From IMG/VR virus record IMGVR_UViG_3300036851_000259, positions 1 through 26,932 of that record: 26,932 nucleotides of DNA; one strand, 5' to 3'. Positions 1-6,466 of this stretch are shown here, in pieces. Under the pieces are notes generated by a model. That model had not been told where the DNA came from. It searched no databases and saw only the letters and a program-made list of their open reading frames with translations. The position numbers and the translations under genes are program-made. The DNA is from a virus. Within the stretch, counting starts at the first letter, position 1, and each line of letters starts with the position of its first letter.

Positions 1-1251
1 GTCGGTCTCATCATCACCGACGAGTGCCATCACGGCGTGGCGGCCACCTACCGGGCCATCTATGACGACTTCCCGGACGCGCTGAACCTCGGGGTCACGG
101 CGACCCTGGCTCGCGGTGACGGGGTGGGCCTCGGTGACGTCTGGGACGAAGTGGTCTATTCCCGAACCATCCTATGGATGATCGGAAAAGGGCACCTTGC
201 GGATATCCGCATGAAGAACATCGACGTGGGCCACCTGGATCTCGGCGGTGTGAAGCAGTCACGCGGCGACTTCCAGGTGGGTGATCTCGGCCGCGCGCTG
301 GAAGACAGCGACATGGCCGAGAAGCTGCCAGCCGCCTACAGGGAGCACGCGGGCGAGCGCCCGGGGGTTGTGTTCACCCCGACCGTGGCGACTGCTCAGG
401 CGGTCGCTGAGTCCTTCAACGGGGCCGGTATCCGTACGGCCGTCATCTCCGGCGAGACTCCCCGCGAGGAACGTCAGCAGATCTTCGCCGACTACCAGTC
501 GGGACGGGTGCAGGTGCTCGCCAACTGCATGGTCCTGACGGAGGGGTTCGATGCCCCGTGGGCGAGCTGTGCGGTCATCGCCCGTCCCACCCAGTCCGCC
601 CCGCTCTACACGCAGATGGTCGGCCGCGTGCTGCGTCCCTACCCGGGCAAGGCTGACGCGCTGGTCCTGAACGTGGCCGGTCCGGGGCGCCGGATCTGCA
701 CCCTGGTGGACCTTGAGCCAGGTGCAGTCAGCGCGGTGGAGGAGGATGAACTCCTCACGGATGCCGTGGTCCGGGAAGCCGAGGCGGCCGAGCAGACCGT
801 GAAGCGAGGCAGCCTGGCCTTTGACCTCAAGTTCCGTGACGTGGACGCGTTCTCCGCGAGCACCGCGGCGTGGCTGAGCACCGCGGGCGGGGTCATGTTC
901 ATCAGCTGTGGGCAGACGACCGTGTTCCTCTGGCCCTCGGACCAGTCCGGATTGTGGGACGTGTGCCGGGTGACCAAGGGTGACAAGTGGCGCCGGACCC
1001 AGCACACGGGCATGGACATCGGTTCGGCCATGGCCTGGGGTGAGGCGGTCGCGGAAGACTTCCAGGACTTCTCGGTGCAGAAGTCGGCACGCTGGCGCAA
1101 GGGCAAGCCGTCCGAGGGCCAGGTCAGCTTTGCTACCACGCTCGGGATCAAGGGCATCGAGACCGTCAGCCGGGGCCAGCTGTCCGACGCGATCTCAGTC
1201 GTCATGGCCAGCCGTCAGTTCGATCCGTTCATGGTCAGGGTCTCACGGTAG
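1..1251 (+). CDS. SF2 DEAD/DEAH-box DNA helicase, 5'-truncated by the window edge
   Basis: The reading frame is open from base 1, so the N-terminal part with Walker A lies outside the window. Counting from base 1, motif II (DECH) is at residues 7-10, and a motif III-like GVTATLAR is at about 31-38. The second RecA lobe follows with GVVFTPT, LTEGFDAP (motif V) and QMVGRVLRPYPGK (motif VI, arginine finger). About 150 further residues after motif VI match no family I can name; similar tails occur on actinophage helicases. The expected role is ATP-driven unwinding during phage DNA replication or recombination. It ends just before a strong promoter, so it is the last gene of its upstream operon. 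The family call is secure; the precise role (replicative, recombination or branch migration) is inferred. The GTG at 37 is an internal codon, not the start. Confidence 0.93.
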   Translation, partial: VGLIITDECHHGVAATYRAIYDDFPDALNLGVTATLARGDGVGLGDVWDEVVYSRTILWMIGKGHLADIRMKNIDVGHLDLGGVKQSRGDFQVGDLGRALEDSDMAEKLPAAYREHAGERPGVVFTPTVATAQAVAESFNGAGIRTAVISGETPREERQQIFADYQSGRVQVLANCMVLTEGFDAPWASCAVIARPTQSAPLYTQMVGRVLRPYPGKADALVLNVAGPGRRICTLVDLEPGAVSAVEEDELLTDAVVREAEAAEQTVKRGSLAFDLKFRDVDAFSASTAAWLSTAGGVMFISCGQTTVFLWPSDQSGLWDVCRVTKGDKWRRTQHTGMDIGSAMAWGEAVAEDFQDFSVQKSARWRKGKPSEGQVSFATTLGIKGIETVSRGQLSDAISVVMASRQFDPFMVRVSR

Positions 1252-1255
1252 GGGG

Positions 1256-1285
1256 TTGACACGATCGTCTCTCACGGTGTCTACT
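1256..1285 (+). promoter_or_regulatory. Sigma70-type promoter, copy 1 of a duplicated promoter/leader
   Basis: A perfect TTGACA -35 box (1256-1261) is followed after 18 nt by a TCTACT -10 box (1280-1285, 4 of 6 to consensus). It lies 4 nt after the helicase stop and about 40 nt before the next start. A second copy at 3623 is identical at 33 of 37 positions from the -35 box through GGACA. Both copies end in the same ribosome binding site, GAGGAGCAGACC. The match to consensus and the duplication together make this a convincing promoter. Confidence 0.75.
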
Positions 1286-1324
1286 AAGGACATCGCAAGG
1301 CAAACGGGAACAGAGGAGCAGACC

Positions 1325-1771
1325 ATGAGCCGCACCGCAGAGATCCAGGCCAACATCAACGACTGGACCGACAGTCACCGCCGTTGGCTCAAGGAAGGCA
1401 TCCGCGAGTGCGGCCACCACGAAATGTATTTCCACAAGGGTCGCAACGTGTGCATCGTATGCAAGCGCGAGGCGGACCGCGGTTACGTGAGCCTGGAAGA
1501 AGCCCTGGCCCTGGCGTACGCCGACTCGGATGACGACAAGATCCTGGCCAAGGTCTACATGCCGAACGGGTCCCTGGTGGGCTACGGCTTCAACGGTGGC
1601 GGTCCGGCCAGCGACCGTCAGAAGCACGCGGTTCGGGTCCTCTTGGCCAAGCACGCAGGGAACCCCACCGTTGAAGCGATTCGCCGGTACCTCAACAAGC
1701 GGGCCAGGTCGGGGGAGACCGTGACCGTATCGGATGTGTCACCGGCCATTTCATGGATGCGGACGCTCTGA
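1325..1771 (+). CDS. Small protein with a Cys/His zinc-binding-like motif, unknown function
   Basis: This is the first gene after promoter copy 1. The ATG at 1325 was chosen because GAGGAG lies just upstream and because it falls about 40 nt after the predicted transcription start; the frame is open further upstream but only through the promoter. The product is 148 aa. Residues 29-46 hold C29, H31, H32, H37, C43 and C46 (CIVC), a plausible metal site. The middle is acidic (YADSDDDK), followed by a Gly-rich stretch (GYGFNGGG) and a basic, possibly helical C-terminus (AIRRYLNKRARSG). I do not recognise the family. A small nucleic-acid- or protein-binding early phage protein is a reasonable inference only. 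Confidence 0.85.
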   Translation: MSRTAEIQANINDWTDSHRRWLKEGIRECGHHEMYFHKGRNVCIVCKREADRGYVSLEEALALAYADSDDDKILAKVYMPNGSLVGYGFNGGGPASDRQKHAVRVLLAKHAGNPTVEAIRRYLNKRARSGETVTVSDVSPAISWMRTL

Positions 1772-1795
1772 CCCACCCGCACGACAACCGAATCG

Positions 1796-1820
1796 GACCG
1801 GGCCCGCAAGGGCTACGGTC
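1796..1820 (+). terminator. Short GC-rich hairpin with a GNRA-type loop, weak terminator or mRNA element
   Basis: GACCG (1796-1800) pairs with CGGTC (1816-1820). Inside, GCCC (1802-1805) pairs with GGGC (1810-1813) across a GCAA loop. It sits in the 76-nt gap before the gene at 1848. No T-run follows, so it may be an RNA-stabilising or attenuating structure rather than a true terminator. Confidence 0.35.
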
Positions 1821-1847
1821 CCTTCGGGGTGAGAGCAAGGAGGAGCA

Positions 1848-2051
1848 ATGGCCAGACACAGTGATGTGCTGCGCAAGGCCGTCAAGGACGGCAAGACGAT
1901 CGAGGTAGACGACTGCTTCGCCGATGAAGTCCTCTACCGCCCGCGTCCGTGGGCCAAGCCGGGGGACAAGCGACCCTGGCTCCTCGCGGGCAAGCCGGAC
2001 GAATCCTGCTTCCGGTTCCGGTCGGGGGAGGTACGGGTGCGCCGTGACTGA
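1848..2051 (+). CDS. Small hypothetical protein (67 aa)
   Basis: The ATG at 1848 follows AAGGAGGAGC, a strong ribosome binding site. The 67-aa product is charged and soluble-looking. Its N-terminus (MARHSDVLRKAVKDGKTIEV) could be a helix, and a Pro/Trp-rich middle (RPRPWAKPGDKRPWLLAG) precedes a basic end (RVRRD). There are two cysteines and no recognisable domain. The last 8 nt overlap the nuclease gene that follows, so the two are probably translationally coupled. The function is unknown. A role alongside the nuclease can be suggested only from proximity. Confidence 0.75.
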   Translation: MARHSDVLRKAVKDGKTIEVDDCFADEVLYRPRPWAKPGDKRPWLLAGKPDESCFRFRSGEVRVRRD

Positions 2052-2469
2052 GCGCAAGCGGCGCAGGGCCGTCAACACCTCGGCGCAGGGCAGAGACCTT
2101 GAGCTGGCGGTGATGGCGCTCCTGGCCGAGCACGGCTGGACCGGCATGCGCAGCGCCGGGAGCAAGGGGGTGGCTGATGTGGTGGCCATCCCGAGGAGGC
2201 CCATCAGGCCGTGGCTCCTGGTCCAGTGCAAGCTGACCAACCCGCAGATCCCACCGGCCGAGCGGCTGGGCCTGACCCTACTGGCCGTGGGAGCACGGGC
2301 CCTGCCTCTCGTCGCCTCACGGGGCGATCGCGGTGAGGGTACGAGGATCGAGTACAACACCGGTCACGCGATGTGGGTGGTTTTCCGGGAACTCACCGGC
2401 CCCGGGCCCAAGGAGTGGCGGCCGTGGAGCGCGGCCGACCCCGACAGCGAGGAGCAGACGAATGCGTAA
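2044..2469 (+). CDS. PD-(D/E)xK nuclease, Hjc/Mrr-like (Holliday junction resolvase candidate)
   Basis: The start is GTG 2044, inside the previous gene, with GGGGAGG upstream; the frame continues further upstream but would overlap that gene almost entirely. The 141-aa product has the core of the PD-(D/E)xK fold. GRDLELAVMALLAEHGW (E20 on helix 1) is followed by SAGSKGVADVVAI (D45), then LLVQCK (Q61-x-K63) as the third element. QxK in place of ExK is seen in Mrr-type and many phage resolvase-like proteins. The probable role is Mg-dependent cleavage of branched or recombination DNA intermediates, which fits the helicase upstream. The C-terminal 50 residues are less conserved-looking. A restriction-type or repair endonuclease is the main alternative. 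Confidence 0.8.
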   Translation: MTERKRRRAVNTSAQGRDLELAVMALLAEHGWTGMRSAGSKGVADVVAIPRRPIRPWLLVQCKLTNPQIPPAERLGLTLLAVGARALPLVASRGDRGEGTRIEYNTGHAMWVVFRELTGPGPKEWRPWSAADPDSEEQTNA

Positions 2470-3211
2470 CGACGACGTGATCGCAGCCATACAGATCATG
2501 CGGCAGGGGGTGGACATGCTCGGCCGTGCCTTGTCGCGGGTGACGACCGAGCTGGCCGAGTCGCTGCCCACGGACCGTCCTGAGAATTCGGCTGAGCCTG
2601 GCGAGTTCCAGCACGAAGACCAGGACGGGGACTTCCTGAGGTTCTCGGAGCGGAGCGACGGGTCTCTCCGGGCCAGCATCAATGAACGCCACGACGACGA
2701 TGCGAACCTGCATGCGGTGGACCTCGGCCAGGAGACGGTCAACCAACTAACACAGTATCTGGACCGGTACCGGACGGATACACCGTGCTCGTTCCCCGCG
2801 GACTTCCAGTGTGCTGGGATGCGTGGCCATGACGGACTGTGCGATCCCGATGCGGACGACATGGATACGCCGTTGGACGCGTGCCCGTGGTCCATCCGTG
2901 ACATGACCCCGGGCACAGTTGAGCACAAGGACTGTGAGAAGCCCGCCGGTCATCAGCTGCACCGGGCTGGCGAGCGTTCATGGTTGGAGAGTACAAGCGG
3001 GGCATACGACAGGCGGGAGCTGCCCGGTGGGCTGGAGCATGACGCAAACGCCGAGGAGCGCCAGCACACCCGCGACGTTCGGGCGTTGTGCGCCGGACAC
3101 TTCCCCGACCGGCCTGACGACAGCACCGGGTGCCACCACTTCCGTGTGAATCACGGCGCGCTCGGATGCACCGCGCCTTGGTGCCCGTGCGAGAGGCGTG
3201 GCGGTCGCTGA
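2462..3211 (+). CDS. Cys-rich hypothetical protein (249 aa)
   Basis: The start is ATG 2462, preceded by GAGGAGCAGAC, the same ribosome-binding string seen after both duplicated promoters. It overlaps the nuclease gene by 8 nt. Residues 1-35 look helical, residues 36-105 are acidic, and the C-terminal half carries ten cysteines (109, 117, 127, 141, 158, 210, 224, 236, 241, 243) and many histidines. Local motifs include EHKDCEKPAGHQLHR and CTAPWCPC. The spacing suggests two or more small metal-bound knuckles rather than disulfides, since it is a predicted cytoplasmic early protein. I recognise no named family. Confidence 0.8.
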   Translation: MRNDDVIAAIQIMRQGVDMLGRALSRVTTELAESLPTDRPENSAEPGEFQHEDQDGDFLRFSERSDGSLRASINERHDDDANLHAVDLGQETVNQLTQYLDRYRTDTPCSFPADFQCAGMRGHDGLCDPDADDMDTPLDACPWSIRDMTPGTVEHKDCEKPAGHQLHRAGERSWLESTSGAYDRRELPGGLEHDANAEERQHTRDVRALCAGHFPDRPDDSTGCHHFRVNHGALGCTAPWCPCERRGGR

Positions 3212-3408
3212 TGCTGGAGATCAATATGTGGCATGCGCTCCCTGCCGAGGCCGTCACTCTGGCCGTCCTGGTGGTCATCGCCCTGGTGACGGCCAAGCCG
3301 GGGGAGCGCTCGTTCTTCATCGGCATCGCGGTCATGGTCTGGGGCACCATCATCCTCACCGTGTTCGGCATCGCCTGGTATTCGGGGTGGGTGGTGCTGC
3401 GGGCATGA
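3211..3408 (+). CDS. Small membrane protein, two predicted transmembrane segments
   Basis: The start is ATG 3211, sharing its A with the upstream TGA (TGATG coupling); a second in-frame ATG at 3226 is possible. The 65-aa product contains two hydrophobic stretches, roughly AVTLAVLVVIALVTA and SFFIGIAVMVWGTIILTVFGIAWY, joined by a short basic loop (KPGER). This hairpin topology is typical of small phage inner-membrane proteins: holin-like, superinfection-exclusion or host-takeover factors. It sits far from the endolysin, so I do not call it a holin. Confidence 0.75.
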   Translation: MLEINMWHALPAEAVTLAVLVVIALVTAKPGERSFFIGIAVMVWGTIILTVFGIAWYSGWVVLRA

Positions 3409-3548
3409 ACTGGGAGACAAGGTGTCCCAGGTGCAGGCATCCGGTCCAGGACCACGGAGACCATGGGTGCACGCGTATGGACTTCCGGTACGGAAAACCC
3501 GGTCAGCCCCGCCAGTGCCCGTGTGAGAAACCCAGGTGGTCCATGTGA
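3405..3548 (+). CDS. Zinc-ribbon-like microprotein (47 aa)
   Basis: ATG 3405 overlaps the upstream TGA as ATGA. The 47-aa product is MNWETRCPRCRHPV... with C7-x2-C10, then C22, C38 and C40 plus several histidines, consistent with a single small zinc-binding knuckle. It is basic overall and ends KPRWSM. Its stop overlaps the next start as GTGA. The tight coupling on both sides, and the repeated occurrence of Cys-rich microproteins in this operon, support it as a real gene despite its size. The function is unknown. Confidence 0.7.
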   Translation: MNWETRCPRCRHPVQDHGDHGCTRMDFRYGKPGQPRQCPCEKPRWSM

Positions 3549-3697
3549 TCCAGCTGCTCATGGTGTGCTGGCTGATCGCCGCGGTCACCTTCATCGGGAC
3601 CGTACTGGTTCACCTCGGGCACTTGACACGATCATCTCCCAGGGTGTCTACTGAGGACACGACGACGGAGCACGGAAGACCGAGGAGCAGACCGTGA
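3545..3697 (+). CDS. Single-pass membrane microprotein (50 aa), 3' end overlapping promoter copy 2
   Basis: GTG 3545 overlaps the upstream stop (GTGA), and TGA 3695-3697 overlaps the next GTG start (again GTGA). The first 26 residues are one hydrophobic segment (IQLLMVCWLIAAVTFIGTVLV). The last 24 residues are polar and basic (TRSSPRVSTEDTTTEHGRP...) and are encoded by the promoter/leader repeat itself. A conserved promoter inside the frame could mean the C-terminal tail is fortuitous. The coupling at both ends and the clear membrane segment favour a real gene. The function is unknown. Confidence 0.55.
   Translation: MIQLLMVCWLIAAVTFIGTVLVHLGHLTRSSPRVSTEDTTTEHGRPRSRP
3623..3652 (+). promoter_or_regulatory. 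Sigma70-type promoter, copy 2 of a duplicated promoter/leader
   Basis: TTGACA (3623-3628) is followed after 18 nt by TCTACT (3647-3652). The sequence is 33/37 identical to the copy at 1256. The following start (GTG 3694) lies 71 nt from the -35 box, against 69 nt in copy 1, and is preceded by the same GAGGAGCAGACC. It lies inside the 3' end of the membrane microgene 3545-3697, so it is an internal promoter for the genes at 3694-5003. Confidence 0.72.
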
Positions 3698-3891
3698 AGA
3701 TCAGGGCTTCTAGGTACAGCGAGCGTTACCTCACCTGTTGCAAGTGCCGCCGCTGGGCCACGGTCAAGCTGTCGGTCACCGACAGCGCCGGGGCTCCGGT
3801 CATGAAGGGCCGCGGGTTCACGGTTACCTGCGACCAGCACGCCAAGGCCGTGGCCCAGACACTCCGTACCCGTCACAACACCGAGAACTGA
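3694..3891 (+). CDS. Zinc-ribbon-like small protein (65 aa)
   Basis: This is the first gene after promoter copy 2, starting at GTG 3694 seven nt after GAGGAG. The 65-aa product is basic and has a CCxC cluster (C15, C16, C18) followed at about 28 residues by C46-x2-H49 (CDQH). That spacing fits a treble-clef or zinc-ribbon fold. Position after the promoter parallels the Cys-containing gene at 1325 after copy 1, and the two proteins could be distant relatives, although I see no clear similarity. The function is unknown, and nucleic-acid binding is an inference. Confidence 0.75.
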   Translation: MKIRASRYSERYLTCCKCRRWATVKLSVTDSAGAPVMKGRGFTVTCDQHAKAVAQTLRTRHNTEN

Positions 3892-3900
3892 GGAGCGGAT

Positions 3901-4122
3901 ATGGCACGACACGGCAGGGCAAGCAACCAGACCCCCGACACTCCCGAGCAGAAGGCCGCATGGCTGGACGCCTCGTGGGAGGCGAACAAGGCGGTGGCCG
4001 AGGCCAAGCGCGAGGCTGACCCCTCGGTGGACCTTCAGCCCCTGGTCATCAAGGGCGACAACAACCGCGGCGGGAACATCGGCATCAGCGCTGACGGCAA
4101 GCACGCGAAGCGCAAGAGCTGA
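3901..4122 (+). CDS. Small basic/polar hypothetical protein (73 aa)
   Basis: ATG 3901 is preceded by GAGGAGCG. The 73-aa product begins with a polar stretch (MARHGRASNQTPDTPEQ) and has a helical middle (AAWLDASWEANKAVAEAKREADP). Its C-terminus is Gly/Asn-rich and basic (GDNNRGGNIGISADGKHAKRKS). It contains no cysteines and no membrane segment. Its stop overlaps the next ATG (TGATG). I recognise no family. Confidence 0.72.
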   Translation: MARHGRASNQTPDTPEQKAAWLDASWEANKAVAEAKREADPSVDLQPLVIKGDNNRGGNIGISADGKHAKRKS

Positions 4123-4262
4123 TGGGAAAGATCTTCCGGACCAGGACTGCGGGCGTCGTGCTCGTGGTCCTGGTGACCCTCACCATCTGGTTCGCTCCGT
4201 GTCTCTCGGTGATTCCGGCCGGAGTGTTCTTCTGGTGGTTCAACGAGAGGTACAACGTATGA
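4122..4262 (+). CDS. Membrane microprotein (46 aa)
   Basis: ATG 4122 overlaps the upstream TGA, and its own TGA overlaps the next ATG (ATGA at 4259). The 46-aa product has a basic N-terminus (MGKIFRTRT) and then a hydrophobic run (AGVVLVVLVTLTIWFAPCLSVIPAGVFFWWF). That run is long enough for one long or two tightly packed membrane segments with a Pro/Cys break. The C-terminus is NERYNV. Coupling on both sides supports expression. The function is unknown. Confidence 0.65.
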   Translation: MGKIFRTRTAGVVLVVLVTLTIWFAPCLSVIPAGVFFWWFNERYNV

Positions 4263-4573
4263 GCAACACGCACGAGGGCATCCGGATCTTCACCGGAGTC
4301 CTCACGGCCCGGTTCGAGGGGGACTACGTCCCCGCCTCGGACATCCCCCAGTATCTGGACGAGTGGCTGACCAGTGGTCTGGAGGACCGCGACGACCTGC
4401 GTGGCTGGTCACTGGAGACCCTGGCCGTTGCCGAGGCCCCTCAGCCGATGGTCAACCTGGTCTGGCAGTGGATCGTCAATGCCAACAACGGACTCGGCAG
4501 CGATGTCGGCGACCTGATGGAGGCTCTGGAGCGAGCTGGTTACGGGTGCCCCGAAGGGATTGGTGACGAATGA
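4259..4573 (+). CDS. Small acidic hypothetical protein (104 aa)
   Basis: The start is ATG 4259, overlapping the preceding stop; earlier in-frame starts would run through the membrane microgene. The 104-aa product is acidic and looks like a compact alpha/beta protein. It opens MSNTHEGIRIFTGVLTARFEG, followed by DIPQYLDEWLTSGLEDRDDLRGW, and ends in a helical region (LMEALERAGYGCPEGIGDE). No catalytic motif is visible. Its stop overlaps the next start (ATGA). It could be an anti-host factor or a protein-interaction module, but nothing in the sequence proves this. Confidence 0.78.
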   Translation: MSNTHEGIRIFTGVLTARFEGDYVPASDIPQYLDEWLTSGLEDRDDLRGWSLETLAVAEAPQPMVNLVWQWIVNANNGLGSDVGDLMEALERAGYGCPEGIGDE

Positions 4574-4902
4574 GCACCACCGACCCCACCCAGTTCGACC
4601 CCGAGTCCACGGGCCAGTACCGCGTCATGAGCCTAGCCGAGGCGATGGAGACCAGGAACCCGCTGGTGGACCCCGTTCCAGTACAGGCAGTTCTCCCGGT
4701 CCAGCCCACGCCGCCCTACGTCAACCAGCCGTACGTCTCGCTGGTCTACGTCGGCACGGACGGGGTGTCCCGCCGCGTGGACGGGGACCACAACCTGATC
4801 AGCCACCACGAGAGCACCGACGCTGACCACCGGGAGCGCCTGATCCTCAAGGCGCTGCTCCGGCACGCTCTCGCCATGCTCAATGGAGAGGACGTCAGCT
4901 GA
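4570..4902 (+). CDS. Hypothetical protein (110 aa)
   Basis: ATG 4570 overlaps the previous TGA. The N-terminal 60 residues are Pro/Val-rich and probably extended (VDPVPVQAVLPVQPTPPYVNQPYV). The C-terminal half has an acidic/His stretch (DGDHNLISHHESTDADH) and a helix (RERLILKALLRHALAMLNGED). No membrane segment or known motif is seen. It is coupled to the next microgene by TGATG. I recognise no family. Confidence 0.78.
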   Translation: MSTTDPTQFDPESTGQYRVMSLAEAMETRNPLVDPVPVQAVLPVQPTPPYVNQPYVSLVYVGTDGVSRRVDGDHNLISHHESTDADHRERLILKALLRHALAMLNGEDVS

Positions 4903-5003
4903 TGCCGCTGTTCGGATGGGTGTGCAAGCTGTGCCATGTCCGCAACGGACCGACCCGATTCGTGTGCAAGCACTGCGGGTACCCGAGACTGGGCCAAGAG
5001 TAG
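4902..5003 (+). CDS. Zinc-ribbon microprotein (33 aa)
   Basis: ATG 4902 overlaps the upstream TGA (TGATG), and the frame ends at TAG 5001-5003. The 33-aa product is almost entirely a zinc ribbon: VCKLC (C8, C11), an eight-residue basic/polar loop, then FVCKHCGYP (C22, C25). Two CxxC knuckles 10 residues apart are the minimum needed for a rubredoxin-like zinc knuckle. It is the last gene of the early operon, 55 nt before the terminator. The symmetric CxxC pair and the coupling make it convincing at this size. Confidence 0.68.
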   Translation: MPLFGWVCKLCHVRNGPTRFVCKHCGYPRLGQE

Positions 5004-5058
5004 TAGCCTGGTACCGATCGCATCTGCTGCGGACTGCTCCTCTGTAGCTGCTCGCCCT

Positions 5059-5094
5059 AGCCCCTCAGGTCCAGTACATCCTGAGGGGCTTTGT
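5059..5094 (+). terminator. Rho-independent terminator closing the early operon
   Basis: AGCCCCTCAG (5059-5068) and CTGAGGGGCT (5081-5090) form a perfect 10-bp stem with a 12-nt loop, followed by TTGTG. The rest of the 134-nt gap (5004-5137) holds no gene. A TACACT (5102-5107) could be a -10 box for the lysis genes, but I see no matching -35. Confidence 0.75.
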
Positions 5095-5137
5095 GCTGTC
5101 CTACACTGTCAACAGACGACGGATCGGAGACGACTCC

Positions 5138-6175
5138 ATGGCTACACCGCTCACCCCGGACCAGACGACCGCAGCCCTCAGGAACGAGGGGGTGACCTTC
5201 CTCGAATACCGCGACTGGGACACCCACAACCGCAACCACAGGGGTCCGTGGGGCCCTGTCCACGGCGTGATGATCCACCACACCGTGACCGGCCCGGAGA
5301 CCGATGCGGTAGCTCTCTGCTACACCGGGCACTCCGCATTGCCGGGGCCGCTCTGTCACGCGGTGGGCGAGCGTGACGGGCGGGTGTACCTGGTCTCCAA
5401 CGGGCGCGCCAACCATGCGGGACTGGGAGACGGGGACGTCCTGGCTGCCGTGAAGAACGAGGCTGCTCTCCCTCAGGACAACGAGACCGACACCGACGGC
5501 AACCGGTATTTCTACGGGATCGAACTGGCCAACCGCGGCGACGGCAAGGAGCCCTGGCCGCTGCGCCAGTACTGGGCTGCCGTCCGCTACGCGGCTGCGA
5601 TCTGCCGGGCCCACGGCTGGAGTCAGCGCAGCGTCATCGGCCACAAGGAATGGCAGCCTGGGAAGATAGACCCCACGTTCGACATGGGGCAGTTCCGGGC
5701 CGACGTCGCCACCCAGCTGCGCAGGCCGGAGACACGGACTCCTGCCCCGTCCACCCCAACCGCAGGAGACGACATGCAGTTCACCTCCCTCGCTCTGACC
5801 GACGCTCCCGAGACCATCGCGGCCGGACAGTCCAAGGTCATCTACTGGGATGCCGAGTACCAGGATGGTGCCGGTGACCACGGTGCGGGCGGCAAGACGA
5901 TCGTGAGCGGTGAGCACTTCACCGGCATGGTGGCCCTCAGGTTCGCCGACGAACTGCCCACCGGGGTCAAGGTCCGCATGGTCCATGAGCTGGACGCGGG
6001 CGGCACCAGCGACGACTTCACGGCTGCGCTCGCCGCCGACCTGGCCGAGCACACCGTGCCCTACACGGGCCGCGTGGCCGAGGACCGCAACCTGGTATTC
6101 GAGATCGAGAACAACTCCGGTTCGCCCATCGTCCTCAACTGGGCTGCGGTGCGCGGCGGCACCTGGGCTCTGTAG
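5138..6175 (+). CDS. Endolysin: N-acetylmuramoyl-L-alanine amidase (Amidase_2) with C-terminal beta-rich domain
   Basis: This zinc amidase should cleave the MurNAc-L-Ala bond of host peptidoglycan at the end of infection. ATG 5138 follows CGGAGA. The 345-aa product has an Amidase_2 (PGRP-like) domain at residues about 25-195. Zinc ligands are probably in GVMIHHTV (H47 or H48) and VIGHKEWQPGKIDP (H169), with further residues K175 and D178 of the conserved GHKEW..GKxDP motif. A Pro/Thr linker (about 198-210) leads to a C-terminal domain (about 211-345) rich in predicted strands, which is probably a cell-wall-binding or oligomerisation module. There is no signal peptide, so release needs a holin. 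It is the first gene of the lysis cassette, directly after a terminator. Confidence 0.93.
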   Translation: MATPLTPDQTTAALRNEGVTFLEYRDWDTHNRNHRGPWGPVHGVMIHHTVTGPETDAVALCYTGHSALPGPLCHAVGERDGRVYLVSNGRANHAGLGDGDVLAAVKNEAALPQDNETDTDGNRYFYGIELANRGDGKEPWPLRQYWAAVRYAAAICRAHGWSQRSVIGHKEWQPGKIDPTFDMGQFRADVATQLRRPETRTPAPSTPTAGDDMQFTSLALTDAPETIAAGQSKVIYWDAEYQDGAGDHGAGGKTIVSGEHFTGMVALRFADELPTGVKVRMVHELDAGGTSDDFTAALAADLAEHTVPYTGRVAEDRNLVFEIENNSGSPIVLNWAAVRGGTWAL

Positions 6176-6181
6176 GCCCGG

Positions 6182-6466
6182 GTGCAACCGCCGACAGAGG
6201 CGGAGATGATCAGGGCCCTCGGGGTCAAGGTCGACTCCCTCACTCAGGCCATTACGAACCTGAGCACCACCCTGGGTGGATACGTCACCCAGGAGCGGTA
6301 CGAGGCGGACAGGCGTCTGTCGGAACTCCAGCACACCCAGCTTGCTGAATCGGTGAAGGCGGACAGGGTCAAGGCCGAGGGGAACCGGCGCCTTGCCTTG
6401 TCCGCCTTCATCGCACCCCTCATCGTTGGACTCGTCATCTGGTACCTCACCAAGGGCGGATCCTGA
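6182..6466 (+). CDS. Tail-anchored coiled-coil membrane protein, holin candidate
   Basis: The start is GTG 6182, 6 nt after the endolysin stop. ATG 6206 with GAGG upstream is an alternative that would remove 8 residues. The 94-aa product has a heptad-rich N-terminal region ([23 protein letters not shown]), a charged helix ([13 protein letters not shown]...[13 protein letters not shown]) and one membrane segment near the C-terminus ([19 protein letters not shown]). It ends TKGGS. Single-pass proteins of this design commonly sit beside endolysins in actinophages and are often annotated as holin or lysis-accessory. The holin role rests on position and topology only. Confidence 0.8.
   Translation: MQPPTEAEMIRALGVKVDSLTQAITNLSTTLGGYVTQERYEADRRLSELQHTQLAESVKADRVKAEGNRRLALSAFIAPLIVGLVIWYLTKGGS

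Noticed and set aside
5004-5058. Possible tRNA or small RNA before the terminator
   Set aside because: I tried to fold GGACTGCTC...CAGGTCC and similar stretches; no acceptor stem or T-arm could be formed and the length is wrong.
5057-6334. A 425-codon minus-strand frame opposite the endolysin
   Set aside because: It lies entirely over the amidase gene and the terminator, and its product is low-complexity (Val/Gly/Arg) with no domain.
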